From an uncultured Allosphingosinicella sp. (GTDB lineage Bacteria > Pseudomonadota > Alphaproteobacteria > Sphingomonadales > Sphingomonadaceae), in contig CAKTCN010000003.1 in NCBI GenBank assembly GCA_934539295.1, positions 53,003 to 117,002 on the forward strand: DNA of 64,000 bases, given 5' to 3'. Shown piece after piece: positions 9,956-17,962 of the stretch (position 1 is its first letter; the number at the start of each line of letters is the position of its first letter). A program made the translations under genes and the position numbers. Below the pieces are notes generated by a model. It made no database searches. It was not told the DNA's origin and saw only the letters and a program-made list of their open reading frames with translations.

Positions 9956-11188
9956 TCAAACCAGCGTCTTCAACGGGACGGACGCGTCGGCAAGGCTAGC
10001 CATGTCGGGCGAGGCACCCTGCACCACCAGCGCCCGGCCCTGGACATAGTCCTTAACGGCGTTGATGCAGTCGAGCGCGACGACCCGCCCATCCCGCAGA
10101 TACACGACCGAGAAGCTTCGGTCCGCCGGATCCCCGCGTAGCACGGCCGCGTCGTAACCGGCGGACAAACCCACCGTCTGAAGCCGAAGATCATATTGGT
10201 TCGACCAGAACCACGGCACCGCATCATAGGAGGCCGGCTGCCCCGCAATGGTCCTGGCCGCCACGATCGCCATGTCGGTAGCATTCTGGACGGACTCGAG
10301 GCGGATCTGCGCTCCTTCCGCGAAGCGGTTGGCGTGGAGCGCACAATCCCCCACAGCGTGGACATGGGGCAGGCTCGTGCGGCATTGCGTGTCCACCAGC
10401 ACGCCGTTTCCGCCGACAGCGCCGGCAGCAAGCAGGGGCTGCACCGCGGGCTCTATGCCGATGCCGACGATGACCATGTCGGCCGGAATCGTCTCCCCGC
10501 CGACCAGGCTCAGCCCGGACGCCCGGCCCTCCGCTTCCTCTATGCACGCCACCTGCCTACCCAGCAGGATCTCGACACGGCGGGCATGATGCTCGGCCTT
10601 GAGGAAGCGAGACAGGTCGGTGCCTGCCACGCGCGCCAGGACGCGATCCTCCGCTTCCACCACGGTCACGCGCTTGCCGAGCCTGGTGAGCACGGCAGCC
10701 GCCTCCAGCCCGATATAGCCGGCCCCGATCACCGCCACGCGGTCAGTGGCGCCGAGTTCCTGGATCATGCGATCGACATCCGCGCGGCTTCGCACGCTGT
10801 GCACGCCGGCAAGATCGTGGCCCCGGCAGGTCAGTTGCCGGGGCGCGCCGCCCGTCGCCCAGACGAGGTGACCATAACCGATCTCGGCGCCGCCTGCGTC
10901 CCGAACCAACCGCAGTTCCGGGTCCACTTGCGCCACCGGCCGGCCGAGCAGCATTTCCACTGCGCGCTCATGCCAGAAGGCCGCCGGCCGGATGAGAAGG
11001 CGCTCGAAACCTTTCTCCCCGGCCAGATACTCCTTGGACAGGGGCGGACGCTCATAGGGAAGTTCCGGCTCCGCGCCGATGATCGCCACCGTTCCTTCGA
11101 ACCCCGCCTGGCGCAGTGCGATCGCGGTCTGCGCACCGCCGTGGCCGCCTCCTACTATGACGACGTCATACCCGCTCCGGTCAGCCAT
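9956..11188 (-). CDS. FAD/NAD(P)-dependent reductase (ferredoxin/rubredoxin reductase type)
   Basis: A 410-residue flavoprotein. The FAD-binding dinucleotide fold is at the start (VVIVGGGHGGAQTAIALRQA), then PYERPPLSKEYLAG, a second Rossmann fold for NAD(P)H (VAVIGAGYIGLEAAAVLTRL), and the FAD-closing motif HAVGDCA. This set is typical of the reductases that feed electrons to ferredoxins of P450 or ring-hydroxylating oxygenases (rhodocoxin and putidaredoxin reductase family). No ferredoxin or oxygenase gene is adjacent. GGGAG before the ATG at 11188 fits; an upstream ATG at 11221 would overlap the end of the small gene 11214-11390. Confidence 0.87.
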   Translation of the reverse strand: MADRSGYDVVIVGGGHGGAQTAIALRQAGFEGTVAIIGAEPELPYERPPLSKEYLAGEKGFERLLIRPAAFWHERAVEMLLGRPVAQVDPELRLVRDAGGAEIGYGHLVWATGGAPRQLTCRGHDLAGVHSVRSRADVDRMIQELGATDRVAVIGAGYIGLEAAAVLTRLGKRVTVVEAEDRVLARVAGTDLSRFLKAEHHARRVEILLGRQVACIEEAEGRASGLSLVGGETIPADMVIVGIGIEPAVQPLLAAGAVGGNGVLVDTQCRTSLPHVHAVGDCALHANRFAEGAQIRLESVQNATDMAIVAARTIAGQPASYDAVPWFWSNQYDLRLQTVGLSAGYDAAVLRGDPADRSFSVVYLRDGRVVALDCINAVKDYVQGRALVVQGASPDMASLADASVPLKTLV

Positions 11189-11213
11189 TCGATCTCCCGC
11201 CTTCTGACGGCGC

Positions 11214-11390
11214 TCATGCATTCTTGCCGGCACCGATGCGAGCAATCCTTTCATTCTCGTGCCAGATTTCGATCGAATGCTGGTGGTTGCGGGATGCTGC
11301 GATCTTGACGGCCTCGAACGCGTTCTCCGCGTCGATCAATTCCCAACCGATCACCATCGCGTAGCGGAAGAATATGAGGCGATATTGCAT
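11214..11390 (-). CDS. Small conserved-looking hypothetical protein
   Basis: A 58-residue frame immediately upstream of the reductase gene, with balanced composition and the pattern ELIDAENAFEAVKIAASR followed by SIEIWHENERIARIG. It resembles small one-domain proteins of unknown function common in sphingomonads, in which an alternating helix is followed by a conserved tryptophan near the C-terminus. An internal ATG at 11357 would give a shorter product. No strong ribosome site is seen for either start. It may be co-transcribed with the reductase, whose possible upstream start overlaps this region. Confidence 0.5.
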   Translation of the reverse strand: MQYRLIFFRYAMVIGWELIDAENAFEAVKIAASRNHQHSIEIWHENERIARIGAGKNA

Positions 11391-11488
11391 CGGGGCGGAG
11401 CATGATTGCTCACCCGGCACATCGCTAGGGTATGAGCGCGGCTCTTCCGCGGTAGTCCGGGAACCGAACCGTCCGCAGTTGAATGCAC

Positions 11489-12013
11489 CTAGAAACGATA
11501 GTTCAGCCGCACGCCGATATTGTCGATGCCGGGGTTCTGCTCGCTGAACAACTGAGCATGGCTCAGGTGCACCCAAGACGCTTCGACCGATACGCGCTCG
11601 CTCACCTGCGCGCCGATGCCGATTTCCGGAGCGAACAGGATCCGCGATCCGAATTCGATCCGGTCGTCCCGTTGATCGATCGTGCCGGGACCGTCGTGGA
11701 TGGCCAACCCGACGCCCGGGCGGAAATAGACCTGGCGCCCGAACTTCCACGACAGGCCGGCCACCGCATAATGAGTCTGTCCCGCGCTGTTCACCGAGGC
11801 AAAGACATGCGGGGCCGGGACAAACCAGCGGCCGGATTCATCGAGCGGGTCGAAGCGGTAGCCGAGCTGGAAATCGACGCCGCGCTCGTACCCGCTTGCG
11901 GTGATGCCCGTTGGCACATCATGCGCATACAGCCCTCCGAACAACTCGCCGGCCTGAGCCGAAGTGCTGCACGCGGTGATTGCGGCCAGCGTCAGGACAA
12001 TGCGTGCGGACAT
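11489..12013 (-). CDS. PagL-like lipid A 3-O-deacylase (acyloxyacyl hydrolase family)
   Basis: A 174-residue outer-membrane beta-barrel protein with a Sec signal (cleavage after STSAQA). It ends in an aromatic residue (LNYRF), as barrel proteins do. Near the C-terminus, VHLSHAQLFSEQNPGID matches the PagL active-site region: His-x-Ser are the catalytic pair, and an aspartate stands near where PagL has its catalytic glutamate. Family members remove the 3-linked acyl chain of lipid A. GAGGT precedes the ATG at 12013; the frame continues upstream without a better start. The Glu-to-Asp change may reduce or alter activity. Confidence 0.75.
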   Translation of the reverse strand: MSARIVLTLAAITACSTSAQAGELFGGLYAHDVPTGITASGYERGVDFQLGYRFDPLDESGRWFVPAPHVFASVNSAGQTHYAVAGLSWKFGRQVYFRPGVGLAIHDGPGTIDQRDDRIEFGSRILFAPEIGIGAQVSERVSVEASWVHLSHAQLFSEQNPGIDNIGVRLNYRF

Positions 12014-12295
12014 GGGAACGACCTCGCGATGCTGGAACCCGAACGAGGGTCTGCGCACCACGTTCCCCGCCTCCGGCGCGCGCGTGTCTCGGCGACGAAG
12101 CGCTAAAGGGGTGCGAAAGCCGCTCCGCCTGCCGGCCTAAGCCATCGTGGCGCAACGATTGCGCGGCGAAACCGCTAGGATGAGGTCAACCGCCTCCCGC
12201 CATTCTGAGGTGGCCAGGGTCGGGACGCTTGCCCCCCAGGCCTCCCGACCCGCCCCGCTTTCCCGGCTATCCAGCTGGTGCTTGCCTGCTCTCGA

Positions 12296-12445
12296 TCAGG
12301 TGAGCGGGTCGGCCGCAACCCAGCGCCCTTCGCGTTTGACGAGCGGGCGGGCGCAGCTTTCGCACAGACTCGTCTGGATACCGCGACGCGAGATGATCGC
12401 GGAAAGCGAGCGCCGGTGGAGGCCGAGAAAGCAGAGCAGGTTCAT
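12296..12445 (-). CDS. Small CxxC (zinc-ribbon-like) protein, 49 residues
   Basis: A 49-codon frame with an in-frame stop (TAA) four codons before the ATG, so its limits are well fixed. The product has an arginine-rich start (LGLHRRS) followed by SLCESCARPLVKREGRW, in which a CxxC pair is set in a short zinc-ribbon-like segment ending VAADPL. No second CxxC is present, so metal binding would need dimerisation or other ligands. Composition and codon use look coding. I do not recognise a named family; similar short CESCARPL proteins seem to occur in sphingomonads, but this is from memory. The ribosome site is weak. Confidence 0.5.
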   Translation of the reverse strand: MNLLCFLGLHRRSLSAIISRRGIQTSLCESCARPLVKREGRWVAADPLT

Positions 12446-13030
12446 CCCGACATCTTAGCATTTCGACTTGCCGGCGCGTTAACCCAAATCGCAGAAAGGA
12501 CGGCATTTTCCATCGCGCTGTGGCACTTGCGTATCGCCTGTACCACCGGCCTAGCTCAAGCGAGGCATGTCGCGTGCCATGATCCTGCAGGCGCCCGCGC
12601 GGATGCGGCAAAGGTCCTCGCTGCTCCACATCGTCGTGGGGTGGACGTGGGAGCAGCGAGGGTGACCCGCGCAACGCACCGGAGGACAAGGTCTCTGGGG
12701 TGACCTTCCGGGTGGGGTTTCCGGGGCGAGTGCCAGGCTTGCGAGTCGCCCTCGATCTTAAAGGAGCCTCCCGCCCGCTTCCCCGGTGCATCCGGATTAG
12801 TCGTGTCGGCCAGGGTTCGAAAACCGCACCGCATCAGGAAGTCAGGATCTGCCCATGCGCCTCGGCAATGGCCGGCAGGGAATATTGATTAACACCTCGT
12901 GGCGCCTACGCGCCCACGATCGAACGGGTAAGCAAGTCACTTCTTCAGCAACCGCAAGGTGCGGCCACCCGACGGACGGGCGCTGCATCATCCAACCGGC
13001 TGCTTCCTACCCATGCGAGAGGCCAAGCAC
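12446..13030. other. Intergenic region with stable inverted repeats
   Basis: About 585 bases before the TauE/SafE gene. Frames here overlap heavily on both strands and none is convincing. The stretch 12600-12760 holds strong inverted repeats (separate entry). A further imperfect hairpin, CGTGGCGC-ctac-GCGCCCACG, lies at about 12898-12918. The 3' part is the likely promoter and leader of the permease gene. Confidence 0.5.
12616..12661. repeat. Perfect 12-bp inverted repeat (structured intergenic element)
   Basis: CCTCGCTGCTCC at 12616-12627 and GGAGCAGCGAGG at 12650-12661 are perfect reverse complements separated by 22 bases. A second, smaller repeat (AAGGTC...GACCTT, loop 8) lies about 28 bases downstream. 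The two hairpins together suggest a structured RNA or a dispersed repeat rather than a terminator, as there is no T-run. Confidence 0.6.
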
Positions 13031-13792
13031 ATGATCTTCGACAGTGTGACGGTGTACGATCTCGTGCCCTTCATAGCGGTGGGCTTTGCCGCGCAACTGG
13101 TCGACGGCGCGCTCGGCATGGCATTCGGCGTCATCTCCTCGACCCTGCTGCTCAGCCTCGGCGTACCTCCGGCAGCGGCCTCGGCGGGGGTGCATACGGT
13201 AGAATCCTTCACCACCGGCGTGTCGGGCCTGAGCCACATCGCGCACCGCAACGTGGAATGGCGGCTGCTTGCACGGCTGGCGATACCCGGCGTGATCGGC
13301 GGGTGCCTTGGCGCCTATGTGCTCACCAACATCGATGCCGGAACCTCCACCCCGTTCGTGCTCGCCTACCTGGCAACGATCGGCATCTACCTCATCTGGC
13401 GCAGCACCAGGCGGCAGTTGGAACATCGCCAGGCCCGCGTGGTCGAGCCGCTCGGCCTCGCCGGCGGCTTCCTGGACGCGGTCGGTGGCGGCGGCTGGGG
13501 ACCGGTGGTGACCAGCAACCTGCTCGTCCAGGGACATGAGCCGCGCATGACCATCGGCACGGTGAGCGCATCGGAATTCGTGCTGTCGGTGACCATCTCG
13601 ATCACCTTCATCATGGCGCTGGGCATCGAGGCATTCACCGTTTCCACCGTCGGCCTGCTCATCGGGGGCGTGCTGGCCGCGCCGCTCGGGGCCTTCATCG
13701 TCAAGAAAGTGCATGCCAGCCGGCTGCTGCTGCTCGTCGGCGCATTGCTCACCATCACCAGCCTATGCGGAGCCTATAATGCGCTGACATGA
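13031..13792 (+). CDS. TauE/SafE-family sulfite/sulfonate exporter (membrane permease)
   Basis: A 253-residue integral membrane protein with about eight hydrophobic segments. It shows the two half-repeats typical of the family: GFAAQLVDGALGMAFGVISS near residue 15-35 and LGLAGGFLDAVGGGGWGPVV near residue 140-160, each with the conserved glycine-rich D/G-G motif. TauE/SafE proteins move sulfite, sulfoacetate or other organosulfur anions, and related ones move other anions. The ATG at 13031 has GAGAGG 8 bases upstream; earlier in-frame starts lack this. It converges with the next gene and is separated from the sulfate genes, but fits the sulfur theme of the window. Confidence 0.87.
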   Translation: MIFDSVTVYDLVPFIAVGFAAQLVDGALGMAFGVISSTLLLSLGVPPAAASAGVHTVESFTTGVSGLSHIAHRNVEWRLLARLAIPGVIGGCLGAYVLTNIDAGTSTPFVLAYLATIGIYLIWRSTRRQLEHRQARVVEPLGLAGGFLDAVGGGGWGPVVTSNLLVQGHEPRMTIGTVSASEFVLSVTISITFIMALGIEAFTVSTVGLLIGGVLAAPLGAFIVKKVHASRLLLLVGALLTITSLCGAYNALT

Positions 13793-13794
13793 AC

Positions 13795-14430
13795 TCAGCG
13801 GCGGCAGAGCAGCTCCGCCGCATGGTGCAGGGCACTACCGCGCACGATCGGCCGTCCCTCCACGCCCACCTGCTCCAACGCCACATCCTCCACTGCGTCG
13901 CCGATGCCGAGCGCGCGCGTGTGCAGCGCCGCACAATCGATCCGGTGTAATGCAAAGCTGCGTCCACTCGTCGCATCGCGCCGGATCAGTGCGTCCCATT
14001 GCCGCTCGTCGATGCGGCGCGACCCGATGAGCCGATACCTGCCCTGCAGGTCGAAACTGTCCTCCAGCAAAGCATCTTCGGCTGCCGTCCTCGCCAGATC
14101 CGCCTGCATATCTGTGGGCCCGGCCGGATGGATGATGCTGCACGTGGCAGCCGCCGCAATCCCGCAGCCGCCGAGCATGACCGCCGCGCGGTGCCGCCAG
14201 CTTGAAGCTGATCCGGCAGTCTCCTTCATGCCGCATCGGCAACGGCGCGCGCTTTCGGGGATCAGGGCGCCGCAGCCATCGCAGCGCCTGAGATGGGTCA
14301 CCGGTTCGGCGTTCCGGCCAGGCTGGGTTCGTGCGGGCGCGGGGCCCAGGTTACGCCCGATCCGGCCGGGCAATCTCGCCAGCCACGCCGCCCCCGCTTT
14401 CAGGCTCGCACGCGTCGAAGCTGCCCTCAT
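13795..14430 (-). CDS. Zinc-ribbon membrane-anchored hypothetical protein
   Basis: A protein of about 211 residues. The N-terminal third is basic and low in complexity. RRCDGCGALIPESARRCRCG then forms a four-cysteine zinc ribbon, a single hydrophobic segment follows (AAVMLGGCGIAAAATCSIIH), and the C-terminal domain of about 110 residues carries EDSFDLQGRYRLIGSRRIDE. The topology suggests a cytoplasmic zinc ribbon with an outer domain. No family is recognised. The start is uncertain: the frame is open to 14595, but the sequence above 14430 looks non-coding, and no good ribosome site is seen at 14430. Confidence 0.55.
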   Translation of the reverse strand: MRAASTRASLKAGAAWLARLPGRIGRNLGPAPARTQPGRNAEPVTHLRRCDGCGALIPESARRCRCGMKETAGSASSWRHRAAVMLGGCGIAAAATCSIIHPAGPTDMQADLARTAAEDALLEDSFDLQGRYRLIGSRRIDERQWDALIRRDATSGRSFALHRIDCAALHTRALGIGDAVEDVALEQVGVEGRPIVRGSALHHAAELLCRR

Positions 14431-14765
14431 GGGACGGAAGACTAGCAACCGCCTTCCGCCGCGGCGACCTGCATAAAGGTTTACCTCCCAGGCGCTTGGA
14501 CCTTCTCGACGGGTTGAATCGAGCACCCCGCATGCCGCGCCGCAGATCGATGCCGCGCCGAAGTATAACATCTTCGTTAATAATAGTAATTCCAAAGTTC
14601 AGGTGCGGACATAACCCTATTGAACGGCCGGATACCCCCAATTAGCAAACGGCTGGCCTGAACAGGATTCGGGCTTCATTCTAGCGGGGGTAGTCCTTTC
14701 TTACCTCGCAACTCAACCACCAGGCACATTCGTGCCATTGCCCATATAGAAGTTGTGACATCTAA
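14431..14765. other. AT-richer intergenic region upstream of the beta-helix lipoprotein gene
   Basis: About 335 bases, richer in A and T than its surroundings, likely holding divergent promoters. TACCCCC (14633-14639) and GGGGGTA (14686-14692) form a 7-bp inverted repeat with 46 bases between, which could be an operator pair or the base of an RNA stem. No gene seen. Confidence 0.45.
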
Positions 14766-16340
14766 ATGAAAACCTCCAACAACAAGTTCGCTTTGGTTGC
14801 CACTGTCTGCGCCTTGGCACTTTCCACTGGGGCATGCCGCGACAAGGGCAAGAGGCAGACTCAGCCCACCCCACCCACGCAGCCGGCGCCCGCTCCGACC
14901 CCGCCTCCCGCCCCACCCACCACCCCGTCGCCGACACCGACCGGGACGTTCGATCCGGCGAAGCTTCCCACAGGTGAGCAGCGCGCCTTCCCGACGGCCG
15001 AGGGCTTTGGCGCGGGTGCAACCGGCGGCCGCGGGGGCAAGGTCATTCCTGTCACCACCTTGGCCGATTCGGGCACGGGATCGCTGCGCGCCTGCATGAT
15101 GGACACCGGCCCGCGCACCTGCGTCTTCCGGGTTGCAGGCACCATCGAACTGGAGTCCCAGATCAAGCCCAAGTCGGGGCAGCTCACCGTAGCGGGCCAG
15201 ACTGCGCCGGGCGGCGGCATCGCGATCCGCAACGCGCCGTCGAACCTCACCGGCTCCCCCATTTTCCTGAACGCCCCCGACAACATCATCCGGCACGTCC
15301 GCATCCGTCCGGGACCTACATCGGGTACGCGTCAGGACACCACCGATTCCATCACGGTGGATGCCGGTGCCAAGAACACGATCCTCGACCACGTGTCGCT
15401 GTCATGGGCCACGGACGAGCCGTTCAATTCGACCAAGGCCTCGTCGAACATCACAGTGCAATGGTCGCTCGTGTACGAAGGTCTCAGCCGTTCCACGCAC
15501 GAGCAGCTCGAACATGCCAAGGGCATGTTCATCGAGGGCAGCAACATCACGGTGCACCACACCTTCATCGGCCATGCCACCGATCGCATGCCCAATGCCG
15601 GCGTAGGTGGACGCGTCGATGTCGCGAACGTCGTGTCCTACAACATGCGCGAGATGGCGCATCAATATTTCTCGATGCTCCAGGTGGCGCGTGAGCCCAA
15701 TTCCGGCGTTGTGCGGCAGGCCAACATCATCGGCAACTGGGTGTCGCGCGGACCGGATTCGGCGGCGTGGCTGCCGCTCTACGGCGCCGATTATCAGGAG
15801 GAATATTCCACCTTCCCCGGCCACGCCGCCTTCTACCTCAAGGGCAATATCGATGGCCGCCGCACCAGCGATGCGATGGACGAGCGGCTGTTCCTTGCAC
15901 CGGACGACTGGAAGTATTTCACCACGACGCCCTTCCCACTCTCCCTCCACTTCACCACCGACGCGGCGCAGGCCGTGCGCGATGTGTCCGTCTACGCCGG
16001 CGCCTTCCCGCGCGATGCCGCGGACACCCGCGTTATGCGCGAGTTCCTGGCCTGCGGCGGGCGGATCATCGACAATCCGTCGCAGGTGGGCGGCTGGCCC
16101 ACTCTCGCCGGCGGAGCGCCTTACGCCGACGGCGACGCCGACGGCATGGACGACCAGTGGGAGAAGGCCCACGGTATCCAGGATCCCAACCAGGATGCGG
16201 ATCGCGACGGCTACACGAACTTGGAAGAGTTCCTGAACGAACTTGCCGGCGACCAGGACAGCGCGGGCAAGACGATCATCCGGACAGGAACCGGCACCGG
16301 CAATGTTCCCTCCGTAAATTGCGGGAAGTCGGTAGCATGA
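14766..16340 (+). CDS. Pectate lyase-like beta-helix lipoprotein with Ca-binding C-terminal repeats
   Basis: A 524-residue exported protein. A lipobox-like signal (LSTGACRD) is followed by a proline/threonine linker (residues 33-60). A right-handed beta-helix domain of the pectate lyase type covers about residues 70-430, with GFGAGATGGRGGKVIPVTTL, SGTGSLRACM, TVAGQTAPGGGI and NTILDHVSLSWATDEPF. The C-terminus (about 445-485) has DGDADGMDDQWEKAHGI and DADRDGYTNLEEFLN, thrombospondin type 3-like calcium-binding repeats. Such proteins cleave or bind uronate polysaccharides. It lies at the edge of the exopolysaccharide locus and has a relative at 26474-27844, so a role in trimming or releasing the cell's own polymer is likely. 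Confidence 0.82.
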   Translation: MKTSNNKFALVATVCALALSTGACRDKGKRQTQPTPPTQPAPAPTPPPAPPTTPSPTPTGTFDPAKLPTGEQRAFPTAEGFGAGATGGRGGKVIPVTTLADSGTGSLRACMMDTGPRTCVFRVAGTIELESQIKPKSGQLTVAGQTAPGGGIAIRNAPSNLTGSPIFLNAPDNIIRHVRIRPGPTSGTRQDTTDSITVDAGAKNTILDHVSLSWATDEPFNSTKASSNITVQWSLVYEGLSRSTHEQLEHAKGMFIEGSNITVHHTFIGHATDRMPNAGVGGRVDVANVVSYNMREMAHQYFSMLQVAREPNSGVVRQANIIGNWVSRGPDSAAWLPLYGADYQEEYSTFPGHAAFYLKGNIDGRRTSDAMDERLFLAPDDWKYFTTTPFPLSLHFTTDAAQAVRDVSVYAGAFPRDAADTRVMREFLACGGRIIDNPSQVGGWPTLAGGAPYADGDADGMDDQWEKAHGIQDPNQDADRDGYTNLEEFLNELAGDQDSAGKTIIRTGTGTGNVPSVNCGKSVA

Positions 16341-16653
16341 TCAGACTTAAACCATAGCAACATAGAAGCGACTAGGCCCGAGGTACTATGATAGGATCAC
16401 TATTATGGTCACTTCGGGCCGATTTCACATCATTCTGCAGGACTTGGACTGCCGGCCGCTTGCTGCCTCAACGCGGCCGTAATAAGTTCCCGGGTGAGAG
16501 GGAACTTGCCGAAGTGTCGGGAAGCGGTGCCCTATGGCACGCGGGGCACCTGCACGACGTCATTCGCGGGGGAATTGGAACACCGTCCTACGGGCGGCTT
16601 CATCATCCCTGCGGCCACCGATCCATGGCACACGACAACGATGACCTGGAAAG
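16341..16653. other. Intergenic region between lyase and response regulator genes
   Basis: About 310 bases. Open frames are present but lack good starts and coding character. It probably contains the promoter for the response regulator gene. No clear terminator recognised. Confidence 0.45.
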
Positions 16654-17388
16654 ATGAGCACCGAAATCCTTGTGGTGGAAGACGACCCAGCTCTGCGCAA
16701 CCTGCTCCGGCATACGGCCGAACTGGGCGGCTTCGCCACGCGTGAGGCGGGCAGCGGCAACGACGCCATCGCCCTGGCAGCCGAAGGCATAGGCGACGTC
16801 GTTCTCCTGGATCTCGGCCTGCCCGATTATGACGGCCGCGAGCTCCTGATCGTGCTGCGGCAGATTACAGACAACCCGATCCTGGTCGTTTCAGGGCAAG
16901 GCACCGACCGTGACCGCGTCGAGACGCTGGACCTCGGTGCCGACGATTATATCATGAAGCCGTTCCTGCCGGCCGAACTCCTGGCACGGATCCGTGCGGC
17001 GCTGAGGCGAGTGACGCCGCGTCAGCAGATGGAACAAACGCTGTCGCAGGCGCCGCTGCAGGACCGCTTGCCCGTCACCTCGGGGCCTTACAAGCTCGAC
17101 CCGTTCGATCGCAGCCTGTGGCTGGGCGACAAGTTCGTCACGCTCAGGGAAGGCGAATATCGTATCGTGAGTGCGCTTGCCCTGCCGCTCGACCGGGTAG
17201 TGAGCCGGCAGGAACTCCTCGAAATCCTCTACGGACACGATCCGCCCGGAGAAACCCGCGTGGTGGAAGTCTATATATCGCGTATCCGGACGAAGCTGCG
17301 CTACCTGACCGGCGGCAAAGACGTATTGCTCACCGTGCGCGGTGAAGGATGGCAGATGATCTCGCCCCCGGCAACGCTCCGCCCCTGA
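16654..17388 (+). CDS. OmpR/KdpE-family response regulator
   Basis: A 244-residue two-domain regulator. The receiver domain is complete: acidic pair in VVEDDPAL, phospho-accepting aspartate in VVLLDLGLPDYDG, serine switch in LVVSGQGTD and lysine in DDYIMKPF. The C-terminal winged helix (FVTLREGEYRIVSAL, then VVEVYISRIRTKL and VRGEGWQM) is of the OmpR/PhoB type and most like KdpE. No histidine kinase gene is adjacent, so its partner is elsewhere. Its position at the border of the polysaccharide locus makes a role in controlling that locus possible but unproven. GGAAAG sits just before the ATG. Confidence 0.9.
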   Translation: MSTEILVVEDDPALRNLLRHTAELGGFATREAGSGNDAIALAAEGIGDVVLLDLGLPDYDGRELLIVLRQITDNPILVVSGQGTDRDRVETLDLGADDYIMKPFLPAELLARIRAALRRVTPRQQMEQTLSQAPLQDRLPVTSGPYKLDPFDRSLWLGDKFVTLREGEYRIVSALALPLDRVVSRQELLEILYGHDPPGETRVVEVYISRIRTKLRYLTGGKDVLLTVRGEGWQMISPPATLRP

Positions 17389-17391
17389 TCG

Positions 17392-17640
17392 TCAGCAAAG
17401 CCGGTTCTGCACCTGGACGTTGGAGAGGTCTTCCTTGAACAAGGCGGCGATGTCGCTGGCCTGCTCGCTGCAATCGGTATGGAAGCTGTGGACGTTTCCG
17501 TCCTCGTCCTCGCCGCTTACTTCATAAGCCCTGCGGTAATCCGCAGGCCCATCCGATCGCTTCATCGAGAATTCGGACGGTCGCGCAAAGCTGCGCGGGT
17601 GAAAATAGCCGATAACGTCGGTTGCCAGCCTTGTAGCCAT
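17392..17640 (-). CDS. Small hypothetical protein
   Basis: An 82-residue frame ending 3 bases after the convergent response regulator stop. The product has a mid-region DYRRAYEVSGEDEDGNVHSF, then HTDCSEQASDIAALFKEDL. It looks like a compact soluble protein with a helical C-terminal half. The frame is open 46 codons further upstream, but the ATG at 17640 begins the part with normal composition. No family recognised and no strong ribosome site. Confidence 0.5.
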   Translation of the reverse strand: MATRLATDVIGYFHPRSFARPSEFSMKRSDGPADYRRAYEVSGEDEDGNVHSFHTDCSEQASDIAALFKEDLSNVQVQNRLC

Positions 17641-17962
17641 GATGCGCTTTCTGCACAGGGTCGCACCGCGGCCCGAACCGCAGCGAGATGTGAATCTTGA
17701 ATAACGAAGCACGCTGCCCAGAGCGTCCGCATGGTTAGTGGAAGCAAGCGTGCGCCACCCCCGGGTGTCGTCCAACAATCATCCTTACGCAATTCACTGT
17801 CAATGTTGTAATATTACGGGGGTCCATAACAATTGGTTAACAAGCCGAAGTTGATCGATGCGATTACTACGGCCTTCGCATCATAGCTTAGGTATGGTTT
17901 CCCTATGCTGAACGACGATGTCCTGATCGTTCTTTTACCGACGGGATCATACCGGCATCGGT
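17641..17962. other. Intergenic region at the border of the polysaccharide locus
   Basis: About 320 bases, AT-rich around 17800-17930. It lies downstream of the acyltransferase gene and upstream of the 82-residue gene. No supported coding frame, RNA gene or terminator with a T-run was seen. Confidence 0.45.

Noticed and set aside
12812..12830. Sequence AGGGTTCGAAAACCG resembling a tRNA T-arm
   Set aside because: No matching acceptor, D-arm or anticodon stem could be built around it on either strand.
16388..16657. 89-codon frame before the response regulator
   Set aside because: Poor composition, no ribosome site and no similarity to known proteins; likely chance.
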